A stretch of DNA of 34,319 nucleotides from Planctomycetota bacterium. Its GTDB lineage: Bacteria > Planctomycetota > Planctomycetia > Pirellulales > Pirellulaceae. Below the pieces are notes generated by a model. It was not told the DNA's origin. It made no database searches and was given only the letters and a program-made list of their open reading frames with translations. Below are positions 1-8,843 of this stretch, piece by piece. How positions within the stretch are numbered: position 1 is the stretch's first letter; each line of letters begins with the position of its first letter. The stretch covers positions 1 to 34,319 of the forward strand of contig JAJDEH010000433.1 of NCBI GenBank assembly GCA_029259935.1, read 5' to 3'. Both the position numbers and the translations under genes were made by a program.

Positions 1-2523
1 GAGGGGGTAGTCCCCAATGGTCCGGCCGTCTCGGTTCACTCGGATTCGACAACCCCGCTGAATGGACCCCGCCGTGACGTGGCAACCGGCAACCACTCCG
101 ACGCGGCTGATTTGGAACACCTCCTTGACCAGGGCGTGGCCCAGATCCTTGATATGCTCCTCGGGCTTGAGCCGGCCCTCCAAGGTGGCTTTGACATCTT
201 CGGCTACTTTATAAATGACGTCGTAACGCCGAATTTCCACGTCGTACTGTTCGGCCTTGGCGCGTGCTTCTTCGGTCGGGATCACATTGAAACCGACGAT
301 CACCGCGCCCCAAGCATGGGCCAAGGTGACGTCGCCCACCGTAATTCCGCCGACCGCTTGGTGCAGGATTTTGATTTCAATCTCGGGATGATCCAGCTTG
401 CTGAGTTCCTTCTGGATCGCTTCAATCGAACCCCGCACATCCGCCTTGAGGACCAGGTTGAGCGTGACGATGTCTTCCGCGTTGACCGACAGGCTGCCTT
501 CCTCCAGTCGCCGCTGAAACTCTTCAAACGACATGCTGGGATTGTCGCGGCTGCTAAGCGACTTTTCGCGCGACGTGAACTCGCGGCGTTTGGCGATTTC
601 GCGGGCTTGCGTAATCTCGTCCAGCACGTAAAACCGGTCTCCCGCTTCGGGCGCGATATCCAAGCCGGTCAGATTCACGGGCATCGAAGGACCGGCCTCC
701 TTGACCTTTCTGCGGCCTTTCAACGTATCGTGCATCGCTTTGACACGGCCATGCGCCGCGCCGCAGACGACGATATCGCCCACCTTTAACGTTCCGTTTT
801 GGACCATCATCTTGGCGATGACTCCCCGTCCCGGCTCTTGTTCGGCTTCCAGGCAGGTGCCGATGCCCGCTCGGTCGGGGTTGGCTTTGTACTCGTGCAA
901 TTCCGCGGTGACCAGCAGCGTTTCAAGCAATGTATCAAGGCCTTCACCGCTGATCGCGCTGGTCCTGATGACTTCGACATCGCCGCCCCATTCGCTGGCC
1001 AGCAGTTCCCGAGCGGCCAGGTCTTGCAATGCCTTTTCAGGATTGGCGCCAGGCAGATCGATCTTATTCAAGGCGACCACGATCGGAACTTGGGCCGCCT
1101 TGGCGTGGCTGATAGCTTCTTCGGTTTGCGGCATGACGCCGTCGTCGGCGGCCACGACCAACACTGCGATGTCCGTGACATTGGCCCCACGGGCTCGCAT
1201 TTCCGTGAATGCCTCGTGGCCGGGAGTGTCCACAAAGGCGATCGTGCGGCCTTCCTTTTCGATTTGATAAGCACGGATGTGCTGAGTGATGCCGCCCGCT
1301 TCGCCGGACACCACGTCGATGCCGATGATGCGATCCAGCAGCGAGGTCTTGCCGTGATCGACATGTCCCAGAAACGTGACAACCGGCGGTCGTTCGGCCA
1401 GCGTATCGGGATCGTCAACCTGATCCTCCAGCGTGGTGATTAACTCGTCTTCCAGCGTTACCCGCTGCTTGAACTCGACCTCGACACCGAGATCCTCGGC
1501 CAACGTATGGGCCTCTTCTTCGCCGATCTGACTATTGATATTGATGGTCTTGGGCGGGACGCCCCGCAGGTTCGCCAATTCAAAGATCAGCTTGACCGCT
1601 TGCACTCCGGAAACTTCCGAGAAACTCTTGATAGCGCAAGGCAACTCCAGGACGAGGTTTTCCTTACGCGGAGCGGCGGTGTTTCTGCGCGGACCCCGCG
1701 ACGAACGATGCCTGCGAGAGGATCTGCGATGCGAGTCGTCGTCATCGACATTGACCTGCTTCGACCGCTTGCGCAGTTCTTGGCGACTGCGGCGCAGGTC
1801 GCCCATGGTGGCACCCGCGCCCTCCTCTTTGTCCTTGCGGACTCCCCCCTTTCCAGCCACGGACGGCTTACCCGTGGAGCCACCAGCCGTACGGCCAGGC
1901 GAGGGCCTGCCGGTCGAAGGCTTTTGCTCGTCCGTTGTCGTCTTTTTCTTATGGCTATCGGTGAATCGCTGGAGCGGCGCGGATGTTCCCCGTTTAGAGG
2001 CGGCAATCGCATCCTTGGGAAGCGCGATATCCGGCTTTTGCACCTTTTCCTTGTTTTCTTTCGGCTTCGGCGACGGCTGTTTCACTTCTGGCATCTGCGC
2101 CAGGCGAACACGCTGCTCTCTTGGTGCGGGAGGAGTCCTGCCGGTGTCGGCATCGTCGTCTTTTCTCTTGGCCGCGTCGCCCGGCTTTTTGCTTTTACCG
2201 AGAACCTTAATCTTGTCGGTCTTGCGCGGCGGAATATAGTCACCCCGTTTAATCGCGCCTGGGGTCTCGGGAGTTTTCGACGACGGAGCTTTCGAAACCG
2301 TTGCCGTTGTCGTCGCGACTGGTGCCGCTTTCGCCTTGGGCGCGGGCTTTTCGCCCTCTTTCCCCTCCCCACTAATAAAGGCTTTCACCTTGGCGGCTTC
2401 TTCGTCGGTGAGACTGGCGAGCGCGGACCCCTTACCTTGGATACCTGCTTTCGTACAGATATCCACAAGATCTTTGTTTTCGATCTTCAGATCTTTTGCC
2501 AACTGGTAGATTCGAACGGGCAC
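1..2523 (-). CDS. infB: Translation initiation factor IF-2 (3' end outside window)
   Basis: IF-2 is the GTPase that places initiator tRNA on the 30S subunit and promotes subunit joining. The minus frame is open from a GTG at 2521-2523 to the window edge (841 codons); about 60-70 C-terminal residues appear to be missing. The GTG is preceded by a strong AAGGGAGGG ribosome site and gives the typical N-terminus MPVRIYQLAKDLKIENKDLV. Residues about 60-370 are a low-complexity linker rich in Lys, Arg, Pro and Ala. The G domain follows: G1 GHVDHGKT (from residue 386), G2 GGITQHI, G3 DTPGHEAF, G4 NKID and G5 SAISGEG. Domains II and III and the start of the C-terminal domain come after it. The gene lies 178 bases downstream of nusA, as in many bacteria. 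No other family fits. Confidence 0.97.
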   Translation of the reverse strand, partial: MPVRIYQLAKDLKIENKDLVDICTKAGIQGKGSALASLTDEEAAKVKAFISGEGKEGEKPAPKAKAAPVATTTATVSKAPSSKTPETPGAIKRGDYIPPRKTDKIKVLGKSKKPGDAAKRKDDDADTGRTPPAPREQRVRLAQMPEVKQPSPKPKENKEKVQKPDIALPKDAIAASKRGTSAPLQRFTDSHKKKTTTDEQKPSTGRPSPGRTAGGSTGKPSVAGKGGVRKDKEEGAGATMGDLRRSRQELRKRSKQVNVDDDDSHRRSSRRHRSSRGPRRNTAAPRKENLVLELPCAIKSFSEVSGVQAVKLIFELANLRGVPPKTININSQIGEEEAHTLAEDLGVEVEFKQRVTLEDELITTLEDQVDDPDTLAERPPVVTFLGHVDHGKTSLLDRIIGIDVVSGEAGGITQHIRAYQIEKEGRTIAFVDTPGHEAFTEMRARGANVTDIAVLVVAADDGVMPQTEEAISHAKAAQVPIVVALNKIDLPGANPEKALQDLAARELLASEWGGDVEVIRTSAISGEGLDTLLETLLVTAELHEYKANPDRAGIGTCLEAEQEPGRGVIAKMMVQNGTLKVGDIVVCGAAHGRVKAMHDTLKGRRKVKEAGPSMPVNLTGLDIAPEAGDRFYVLDEITQAREIAKRREFTSREKSLSSRDNPSMSFEEFQRRLEEGSLSVNAEDIVTLNLVLKADVRGSIEAIQKELSKLDHPEIEIKILHQAVGGITVGDVTLAHAWGAVIVGFNVIPTEEARAKAEQYDVEIRRYDVIYKVAEDVKATLEGRLKPEEHIKDLGHALVKEVFQISRVGVVAGCHVTAGSIQRGCRIRVNRDGRTIGDYPL

Positions 2524-2701
2524 TCTGGGCCCTCCCTTTTAGCGACCGGATGAAATTGCCATTTTCACCCGGCGAGCATCGGTTTATTGCGGTTGCTACA
2601 TGCGCATTCTCTCCCTGATAGGCGAATTCCCCCCTCGGCAACCGTAAGGGGCGACTCTTGCCTAGCGCGCCAGGTGCCATTACTTGGTATCTAGCGGCTG
2701 G

Positions 2702-4234
2702 TTATTTTTCATCGGACTCTTCCTCATCCTCGGTCGCGACAGTCTTGCCACTTGGCTCGGCCGCGACCGGATCTTCAGTGGCGGGGCGATTCCTCGGGGA
2801 ATCGACTTCACCTTCCGCTACTTCAGTCTCCGGTATTGTAGCCTCCTGAGACTCTTCCGTCGCGGTCTCCGAGGTCTCTGCTTCGGATTTCTCAGCAGTT
2901 TCGGGTTCCGCTGCTGTTTCGGGTTCCGCTGCTTCAGCTCCAGCTTCCGTCGGCGACGGTGATTCAGTCACCGCAGCTTCGGCTGGTTCGCTAGCGGATT
3001 CAGTTTTCACCGGTTCCGCGGCGGCGGCCATTTTTTGGACATGATCCAATTCTTTCTGACGGCGGCGTTCCGCGGCGGCGGCGACTTCAGCTTCCTCGGC
3101 CTTGGCCTCCGCTTGGATGACGATCTGATCCACCTGCTCTTCCGTCAGATTCCCCATTTCCATCAGGTCATCTGGCTCAATAACAGACAGATCATCGTAT
3201 GACAAATACCCTTCTTCGACTAGTCGAGTGGCGACTTCTTCATCCACGCCCTCTAACGCACTAAAGCCCTGGACGGCCAAGTCGATTTGTTGCTCAAGCT
3301 CTTCCTGGGTCATGATTTCGATATCCCAGCCGCTCAGCTTGCTGGCCAGACGGACGTTTTGGCCCCGCCTTCCAATGGCCAGCGACAGTTGATCCTCCCG
3401 AACCAAGACAATCGCCCGGCCCATCATTTGGCAGAGAATCACTTGATCGACTTCGGCCGGCTGCAGGGCGTTGGGGATCAGAACTTGAGGGTCCTCGCTG
3501 AAACGCACGATATCAATTCGCTCGCCAGCCAGTTCATCCACGATGTTTTTGATCCGATTGCCGCGTACGCCGACGCAAGCCCCAACGCAATCGACCCGCT
3601 GATCGATGCTGCTGACCGCGACCTTGCTGCGATGTCCGGGCTCGCGGGCGATAATGTTGACCGAAATCACGCCGTCGGCAATTTCGGGGATTTCCTGCTC
3701 GAACAGTCGCTGGACCAGCTTGGGCTTGGTTCGGCTCAACACCACTTTCACTCGGCTGCCGGATGGCTTGACTTCATAAATCGTCGCGCGCACGCGTTCG
3801 TTCGCATGATGCGACTCGCCCGGGATCTGTTCGCTGCGGGGCAAGATGGCCTCAAGATTGCCAAGGGAAACAATGGTCGCCCCACCTTCCGTGCGGGTCA
3901 CCATGCCGTTGATCATTTGGCCGATCTGCTCTTCGTACTCGGCGATCAACGCGTCCCGTTCCGCCTCGCGCACCTTTTGAATAATCACCTGCTTAGCCGT
4001 TTGAGCGCCGATTCGCCCAATCATTTCCTCGTGATCCACGGCCTCGCCGTCTTTGGCGCCGGTGATCGCGCCGTTCGCGCGGTCGATCGAGAATTGTATA
4101 TCTGCTTCCTCGCCAAAATACTTTCGGCCCGCGGACACAAGAGCCGCCTCGATCGCCGCGAAGACGATCTCTTTGTCCACATTCTTATCCCGGTGTAGGG
4201 AATCGACAATTCGTAATACTTCGTTCGGATTCAT
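2702..4234 (-). CDS. nusA: Transcription termination/antitermination factor NusA
   Basis: NusA binds RNA polymerase and nascent RNA and modulates pausing, termination and antitermination. The 510 residues show the N-terminal polymerase-binding domain (1-105), an S1 domain (about 106-170), KH1 with GVRG at 222-225 and KH2 with GRRG at 288-291. A helix-hairpin-helix segment lies near 326-350 ([18 protein letters not shown]). The last 110 residues are a low-complexity acidic tail of Glu, Ala, Thr and Pro instead of the ordered acidic repeats of E. coli NusA. The ATG lies 6 bases after the stop of the upstream ABC ATPase gene, so translation is probably coupled. The gene usually found just upstream, rimP, is absent here; the ABC gene takes its place. 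infB follows on the same strand. Confidence 0.97.
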   Translation of the reverse strand: MNPNEVLRIVDSLHRDKNVDKEIVFAAIEAALVSAGRKYFGEEADIQFSIDRANGAITGAKDGEAVDHEEMIGRIGAQTAKQVIIQKVREAERDALIAEYEEQIGQMINGMVTRTEGGATIVSLGNLEAILPRSEQIPGESHHANERVRATIYEVKPSGSRVKVVLSRTKPKLVQRLFEQEIPEIADGVISVNIIAREPGHRSKVAVSSIDQRVDCVGACVGVRGNRIKNIVDELAGERIDIVRFSEDPQVLIPNALQPAEVDQVILCQMMGRAIVLVREDQLSLAIGRRGQNVRLASKLSGWDIEIMTQEELEQQIDLAVQGFSALEGVDEEVATRLVEEGYLSYDDLSVIEPDDLMEMGNLTEEQVDQIVIQAEAKAEEAEVAAAAERRRQKELDHVQKMAAAAEPVKTESASEPAEAAVTESPSPTEAGAEAAEPETAAEPETAEKSEAETSETATEESQEATIPETEVAEGEVDSPRNRPATEDPVAAEPSGKTVATEDEEESDEK

Positions 4235-4240
4235 ATTCTT

Positions 4241-5440
4241 CTATTCGCTTTCCGAATGAGCCAAGCTGTCGCCTGATTGCGGGTCGTAAAAGTGCCCACG
4301 ATCCCGATCGTAGTTCAATTCAATTCGGTCACCCGTCCGAAACGCGGTCCGCGAGTTGGTCTTCACCGTCAACCGGGCGGAATCCGCGGATGACTCGGGC
4401 GGAACGCCGCCCGCCTCGACGTGCAACAGCGCCGCATCTCCCAACAGTTCGACATCCAAAACACGGCCTGGGTTCTGGCCGCTTGTCGATTCAATCGAAA
4501 TATCTTCGGGCCGAATGCCAAAAATCACATCCTTACCGATGTGCTTCTCGATCTTCTGTTCCGACGCCAAGGAACTGCCGGCCAGTGGCATGGTGATCCC
4601 AGATCCACAAAACCGAGGACCATCCTGAGTTTCTTCCAGTCGGCCGCTGACAAAGTTCATGGCCGGAGTGCCGATAAACGAAGCCACGAATCGATTTTTT
4701 GGAGCGTCGTAGACGTCCATCGGCCGGCCCACCTGTTGAACCCTTCCGCCATTCATCACGACAACCCGATCGCCAAGCGTCATGGCTTCGACCTGATCGT
4801 GCGTGACGTAAATCATCGTGGCATCCAGTTCCTTGTGTAATCGTTTCAGTTCGCGCCGCATTTCGACTCGCAATTTGGCGTCTAGGTTGGATAAGGGCTC
4901 ATCAAACAAAAACGCCGCCGGCTCCCGAACAATTGCCCGACCTAGAGCAACCCGCTGTCGTTCGCCGCCGGACAACTGACCTGGCATGCGGTCCAGCAGA
5001 TGTTCAATTCCCAACATCCCGGCCGCCTGCCGTACCCGTCCGCTGATTCCTCGCCGCCGCTCCGCCATCGCGGTCGCGCCCGTTGAATCAGTCAATCGTT
5101 TCCAAATTCGTTTCAGCCATCCTCCGTATCGAAGTTGCAAGCCAAAGGCCATGTTGTTGTACACCGTCATATGGGGGTACAACGCGTAATTCTGAAATAC
5201 CATGGCGATGTTTCGATCCTTGGGAGCGACCTGATTGACCACCGTCTTCCCAATTCGGATCTCGCCTTTACTGGCCGTTTCCAGTCCCGCGATCAGCCGC
5301 AGCAGGGTGGTTTTTCCACACCCACTGGGCCCGACCAAGACCAAAAACTCTCTATCTTTTACCTCCAGGTCAACGCGATCAACCGCCGTCACGTCGCTCG
5401 CAAACACCTTCGACACGCCGTCGAGGCTCACGGTCGCCAT
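4241..5440 (-). CDS. ABC transporter ATP-binding protein, MalK/UgpC/MsmK type
   Basis: This is the nucleotide-binding subunit of a CUT1-type sugar or glycerol-phosphate importer, 399 residues. It has Walker A GPSGCGKTT (37-45), a Q-loop at Q83, signature LSGGE (156-160), Walker B FLFDE (177-181), the H-loop THDQ, and a C-terminal TOBE/OB region from about residue 240. Between the Q-loop and the signature there is an insertion of about 30 residues (roughly 106-137, rich in Arg, Trp and Lys) that typical MalK proteins lack. No permease or solute-binding gene is nearby, so the protein probably serves permeases encoded elsewhere, as MsmK does. It is the first gene of the unit with nusA and infB. 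The start at 5440 has a GAGG 12 bases upstream, a rather long spacing. The substrate cannot be told. Confidence 0.93.
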   Translation of the reverse strand: MATVSLDGVSKVFASDVTAVDRVDLEVKDREFLVLVGPSGCGKTTLLRLIAGLETASKGEIRIGKTVVNQVAPKDRNIAMVFQNYALYPHMTVYNNMAFGLQLRYGGWLKRIWKRLTDSTGATAMAERRRGISGRVRQAAGMLGIEHLLDRMPGQLSGGERQRVALGRAIVREPAAFLFDEPLSNLDAKLRVEMRRELKRLHKELDATMIYVTHDQVEAMTLGDRVVVMNGGRVQQVGRPMDVYDAPKNRFVASFIGTPAMNFVSGRLEETQDGPRFCGSGITMPLAGSSLASEQKIEKHIGKDVIFGIRPEDISIESTSGQNPGRVLDVELLGDAALLHVEAGGVPPESSADSARLTVKTNSRTAFRTGDRIELNYDRDRGHFYDPQSGDSLAHSESE

Positions 5441-5484
5441 TGGGGTTGATTTACCTCGTGTTGATGCTGAAAAACTGTATATCT

Positions 5485-5518
5485 AAATAAAAAAACGGAG
5501 TGCTTTTTCAAGCCTCCG
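5485..5518 (-). terminator. Intrinsic terminator in the leader of the ABC-nusA-infB unit
   Basis: Read on the minus strand, CGGAG-GCTT, loop GAAA, AAGC-A-CTCCG forms nine pairs with one bulged A and is followed at once by TTTTTTTATTT. This is a textbook rho-independent terminator. It lies 45 bases before the ABC ATPase start codon and downstream of the promoter-like sequence at 5580-5609. It could therefore attenuate the nusA operon. It could also simply end transcripts arriving from the btuF-like/LexA-like genes upstream. Confidence 0.75.
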
Positions 5519-5579
5519 ACGGTGCCGAATCGCTCGAGTTTTAAATGCGACACTACCAAAGTCTCGCGCCAACCTCGCC

Positions 5580-5609
5580 AAGATACCTCATTCTACGAGC
5601 AGATGTCAA
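5580..5609 (-). promoter_or_regulatory. Sigma-70-type promoter for the ABC-nusA-infB unit
   Basis: On the minus strand, a perfect TTGACA (5604-5609) is followed after 18 bases by TATCTT (5580-5585). Transcription would start near 5573, leaving a leader of about 130 bases that contains the terminator hairpin. No other good promoter is visible between the terminator and the start codon. The assignment rests on hexamer match and spacing only. Confidence 0.5.
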
Positions 5610-5841
5610 GCTGGGAAGTATCGCGCTTGAGCGTGCCGTGACCTCTCAATCGTCTCACTCTTGATGTCACGGGTGACGCGAACTTTCATGGTTGTTTCGG
5701 CCAAGATAAGCGGCCACTCGTGCATGAGGTCCGTTCCGAAGAGTCCCCGCGAGATGGGAGAGCAGCCGATGGACATCTGGTCTACATCTAAACAGGCCAT
5801 GAATGCGCGGGGATTTGAACGCTTGAAAACACAGCGGACCT

Positions 5842-6078
5842 TCAATCCAGATCGGGAAGCTCCGAAACCGGGACCAAGACGCGAAGGGAGCGCGCGGCAC
5901 CCGGCTGGCGATCGATGAGATTGAGTTCGTGCAACTTGATGATCATGCTGTGAACCGTTGGCGGCGTCGTGCCGAAGTGACGTTGAAGATCAGACTGGGC
6001 CGGCGGGCGTTTGTTCACCTTGGTGTATTGGTGGATGAAGGCGAGATACTGTCCTTGAGTGGGGGTGAATGTTGCCAC
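5842..6078 (-). CDS. LexA-type winged helix-turn-helix mini-protein
   Basis: A 78-residue protein that is almost entirely the LexA N-terminal DNA-binding fold. It starts TPTQGQYLAFIHQYTKVNKR, then has RPPAQSDLQRHFGTTPPTVH (helix-turn-helix) and a wing ending near RSLRVLVP. The LexA protease half (Ser/Lys dyad) is absent, so it cannot self-cleave like LexA. Short proteins of this kind are, from memory, common in planctomycetes. The GTG start at 6078 lies 9 bases after the stop of the Hint-domain ORF, so it is probably co-transcribed with it. It is likely a small DNA-binding regulator; the target is unknown. Confidence 0.7.
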   Translation of the reverse strand: MATFTPTQGQYLAFIHQYTKVNKRPPAQSDLQRHFGTTPPTVHSMIIKLHELNLIDRQPGAARSLRVLVPVSELPDLD

Positions 6079-6087
6079 GTGGCGTTT

Positions 6088-6804
6088 CTACTTGCTGTTC
6101 TGCCGCGCTAGGCCGGGAACTCGCATGGCTTCGGCTTGGTGCTGAGTTACGTCATGTACCAAGATCGGCGAATCGCTGATGAAGAAGTTGCCAACGTCGG
6201 CCACGGCCAGATGGTAGGTCGGCACTTCGATCAACTCGGAATTGTTCGTAACCCGATGGGGGCCAAGCAAGCCGTGAACCTGAGTGCCGGCTTGCAGGTC
6301 ACGGGCCAGCCACCATCCCATTTCCGCTTTCCACACCGGCAATCCCGGCGCGCAGAGGAAAGCGTTGTCACTGAAATCGATACGTCTGGCCTTCGCCGAC
6401 GACTTGACCACGCCTAGCACGGGCTTGTATTGCACTTCGCCGGTGTTGACATTCTGACCTAGCACCAAGTCGCCAATTTGTATCTTAGCGATGGGGCGAC
6501 GTCCGGTATTCGTCCAGACCGCGGTGCGATGATCCAGGGCACTGGGAGACTGGTGAAGTAGCGATTCGTGTTGGCCCGTCTGCAGACTCAAAGCGCGGAA
6601 CTCTGGATGTTCGTCGACATGCTGTTGCCACCAGTTCCACCACTTGAGAGGGTGGCTGTCGAACGGTTGCTTGGTCGTCTGTCGAAGATATTCCGCAATG
6701 CGTTGGTTCCGGTTTTGTCTGACTTGATTCTGACCTTGGGTTTGCTGCTTCAGTTGTTTAATTCTTTGCGTCACCACGGAATGCAGCCCGTAACGGTCCG
6801 GCAC
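6088..6804 (-). pseudogene. Hint-domain C-terminal half of a split secreted repeat protein
   Basis: This reading frame is exactly continuous with the upstream TPR/HEAT-like gene and is separated from it by one TGA (6826-6828). The only start codon near the break is a GTG at 6804 with no clear ribosome site. The product has a charged helical segment, a WWNWW motif (about 55-59), and a Hint (intein/hedgehog-type) fold: TAVWTNTGRRPIAKIQIGD, VLGQNVNTGEVQYKPVLGVV and, near the end, YHLAVADVGNFFISDSPILV. From memory, planctomycete relatives are one polypeptide and begin the Hint domain with SCF.xGTxVWT. Here the matching stretch is SALDHRTAVWT, so the Cys nucleophile appears replaced by Ala. The missing Cys and the stop both suggest decay; readthrough or independent translation remain possible. 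Confidence 0.6.
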
Positions 6805-6825
6805 GCGGACCCAGGTGGGTTTTCC

Positions 6826-7914
6826 TCACAAAACGCGCCGGACATACCTGTAGCTGATTGGCACGACGGGTACTACGGGTCCAAACACTCCTTGATAGGT
6901 GCCCTGCTGCACGCCCACGGCACCCTCTTGCTGGACGGTGACGCGGGGATCCGCGCGTCGGCCCACGACCTCGGTCCTTACCGAAACCTCCAACGGCATT
7001 TGCAGGCCCGCCAACAACACGGGAACAAATTCGTGAAGTTGTCTTTCGCGCAACTGACGCCGGGCCGCGTCTCGAACCGCGTCGAACTTGGACAGCGTCG
7101 CATGCCAAGTCAAAATCGAGGCAGTCTCTGAAATGTCATGCGTCTCAAGCATCTCCATCGCTTGGACTTGCAACGTGATGGTCAGTTCTTCGTCGCTGGT
7201 TGGTCTGAGCAATACTTGGGAGATGATCCGGATCGCGATTTCGCCACGCAGTTCCCGTAGTTGCTCGAAAACAGATGCTCGCGCTCGCTGGTCACCGCTG
7301 CCGAGCATTTCACGCCACGTCTTGATCTTCGACTCGGCGGCGGCCAGGTCATCTTGCAGAATTTCATCACGCTGGCGCTGCTGCTCGGCATCCGCCACTT
7401 TCAACAGCACGCCGTGATACCATGTGGCCTCCATGGCCCGCAGGGCTCGTTTGTCCGACGGGTTATACCGCAACACTTGATACCAATGCGCCAACGCCTG
7501 CTCGGTAAGATCATTTCGCCGACACCACGCCGCCAACTGCGCCTCGCCCTTGGCATTGCCTGCAAGTTTTTCACGCTGCTTCGCGTAGGCCCCAAGCACC
7601 CGATCGGCCCGTGCTAACTCTTCCGCTTCGGCAATCGTTTTCCATTCGTCACCGACACGCACATATCCCAGATGCCAATAAGACGCGGCGAAGGTAGGAG
7701 CCAACGAGCGGGCTGCCTTCAGTTTAACGCGTCGCCCCGACTCATCGCCCAAAAGGCCGGCTTCCAATCCGCTACGAACAAGCCGCTCCGCGCGCGAGTC
7801 GCGGGGTGATGGCTGCCGATTAGCGTCGTCCTCACCGCTTGCCGATCCAGCGGCCAAAATCAAAACCGCGAAGCAAATAACGGTGAGCGCGTAAAGATCG
7901 CGAGGGTGAGTCAT
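6826..7914 (-). CDS. Secreted TPR/HEAT-like repeat protein, N-terminal part of the split Hint protein
   Basis: The start chosen is the ATG at 7912-7914, which overlaps the upstream stop as ATGA; the open frame runs further upstream to 8088 only inside the neighbouring gene. The 362 residues begin with a signal peptide (MTHPRDLYALTVICFAVLIL, then AAGSASGEDD). After it come TPR-like helices about residues 35-165 (for example LTEQALAHWYQVLRYNPSDK) and a helical HEAT-like stretch about 190-300. A beta-rich segment follows (VGVQQGTYQGVFGPVVPVVP) and the frame ends at YVRRVL with TGA. The same frame continues into the Hint domain. It probably lies outside the cytoplasmic membrane. Its role is unknown; the architecture recalls planctomycete surface or polymorphic-toxin-like proteins. 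Confidence 0.65.
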   Translation of the reverse strand: MTHPRDLYALTVICFAVLILAAGSASGEDDANRQPSPRDSRAERLVRSGLEAGLLGDESGRRVKLKAARSLAPTFAASYWHLGYVRVGDEWKTIAEAEELARADRVLGAYAKQREKLAGNAKGEAQLAAWCRRNDLTEQALAHWYQVLRYNPSDKRALRAMEATWYHGVLLKVADAEQQRQRDEILQDDLAAAESKIKTWREMLGSGDQRARASVFEQLRELRGEIAIRIISQVLLRPTSDEELTITLQVQAMEMLETHDISETASILTWHATLSKFDAVRDAARRQLRERQLHEFVPVLLAGLQMPLEVSVRTEVVGRRADPRVTVQQEGAVGVQQGTYQGVFGPVVPVVPISYRYVRRVL

Positions 7915-8843
7915 GGTTTTAGTTCCTTGCAGCCAACAACCCCCGGGTCGTCGACCAAATCGGGATGCAGCAGATGCGCCAGTATTTCCAAACTGTCGAC
8001 GATCCTTGGTCCGCTGCGGTTGAAATAGGCGTTGCCGTCGACGGCGAAGACGCGGCCGTTTTTTACCGCCGTGAGTTGGCGAAAGCAATCAACCTTGGAA
8101 AGCGATTCCGCCTCGGATACGGTCCGCGCAAGATCGAACCCGCAGGGCATGACGACGACCACTTCGGGATCATATTCGGCCACGGCATCCCACGACGTAT
8201 AGCTGCTGTGCCGGCCGTCTTGCGTTAGGTCGTGCCGCCCGCCGGCAATTTCAACCAGGCGAGGCATCCAATTGGCGGACAACATCAGCGGATCGATCCA
8301 TTCGATACACGCCACCCGTGGACGTTGTTCCGCGGGCAGCGTTTCGGTTGCTCGCTGAATTCGCTTGGTCCGTGTCTCGAGCAACTGCCGGTAGCGTTCC
8401 GCGGCGGCAACTTGGCCGGTCGCTTGGCCAACCTGGACGACATCTCTGAAAATGTCATCCAACGATTGCGGATTCAATGCGACGACTTGCGTATCGCGCA
8501 GCGCCGACTGCTGGTCGACCAACGCCATGACGTCGTCGTAGTCGACCGCGCACACATCGCACTGGGCCTGAGTAATAATGATGTCCGGCGCGAGCGCGAC
8601 CAACCTTTCGGCATCGACTTCGTACAACGGCGCGCCGCGGGCCAATAGGTCTTTGACTTGGTCGTCAATCGCCTGGCTAGAATTCTCCGCCCCGACATGA
8701 GAAAACGTGACCTTCGGTTTGCTCAAGGCGTCGGCCGGAAAATCGCACTCATGGCTGACGGCGACCACCGCTTCGCCCAAACCGATGCCGTAGGCAATCT
8801 CCGTGGCGCTAGCCAACAGCGATGCGATGCGGGGATAGGGCAT
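7911..8843 (-). CDS. Cobalamin-binding protein, BtuF-like periplasmic-binding fold
   Basis: A 310-residue protein of the BtuF/FhuD-type (class III) substrate-binding family. It has the typical N-terminus MPYPRIASLLASATEIAYGI, two lobes, and the family pattern APDIIITQAQCDVCAVDYDD near residues 88-107. ACIEWIDPLMLSANWMPRLV and TSWDAVAEYDPEVVVVMPCG follow in the second lobe. No signal peptide or lipobox is visible, so it may act in the cytoplasm or use an unusual export route. Many annotated BtuF-like proteins in Gram-negatives share this leaderless form. No BtuCD genes are in the window and no canonical B12-box riboswitch is seen upstream. Its stop overlaps the next gene's start (ATGA), so it heads a three-gene unit. 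The vitamin specificity is inferred from the family only. Confidence 0.8.
   Translation of the reverse strand: MPYPRIASLLASATEIAYGIGLGEAVVAVSHECDFPADALSKPKVTFSHVGAENSSQAIDDQVKDLLARGAPLYEVDAERLVALAPDIIITQAQCDVCAVDYDDVMALVDQQSALRDTQVVALNPQSLDDIFRDVVQVGQATGQVAAAERYRQLLETRTKRIQRATETLPAEQRPRVACIEWIDPLMLSANWMPRLVEIAGGRHDLTQDGRHSSYTSWDAVAEYDPEVVVVMPCGFDLARTVSEAESLSKVDCFRQLTAVKNGRVFAVDGNAYFNRSGPRIVDSLEILAHLLHPDLVDDPGVVGCKELKP

Larger units (their letters stand above)
5441..5841. other. Intergenic stretch with promoter and terminator, no gene
   Basis: About 400 bases separate the LexA-like gene from the ABC ATPase gene. Apart from the promoter and terminator listed separately, no coding signal is convincing. 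The open frames at 5606-5845 and 5661-5918 lie opposite each other and neither gives a recognisable protein. Confidence 0.6.

Noticed and set aside
1507..2553. 348-codon plus-strand frame opposite the infB N-terminal region
   Set aside because: It mirrors the low-complexity Lys/Pro/Ala linker of IF-2 and has an Arg/Phe-rich, unnatural composition.
3287..4198. 303-codon plus-strand frame opposite nusA
   Set aside because: It lies wholly antisense to a clear nusA with all domains; high-GC coding produces such shadow frames and its product has no family signature.
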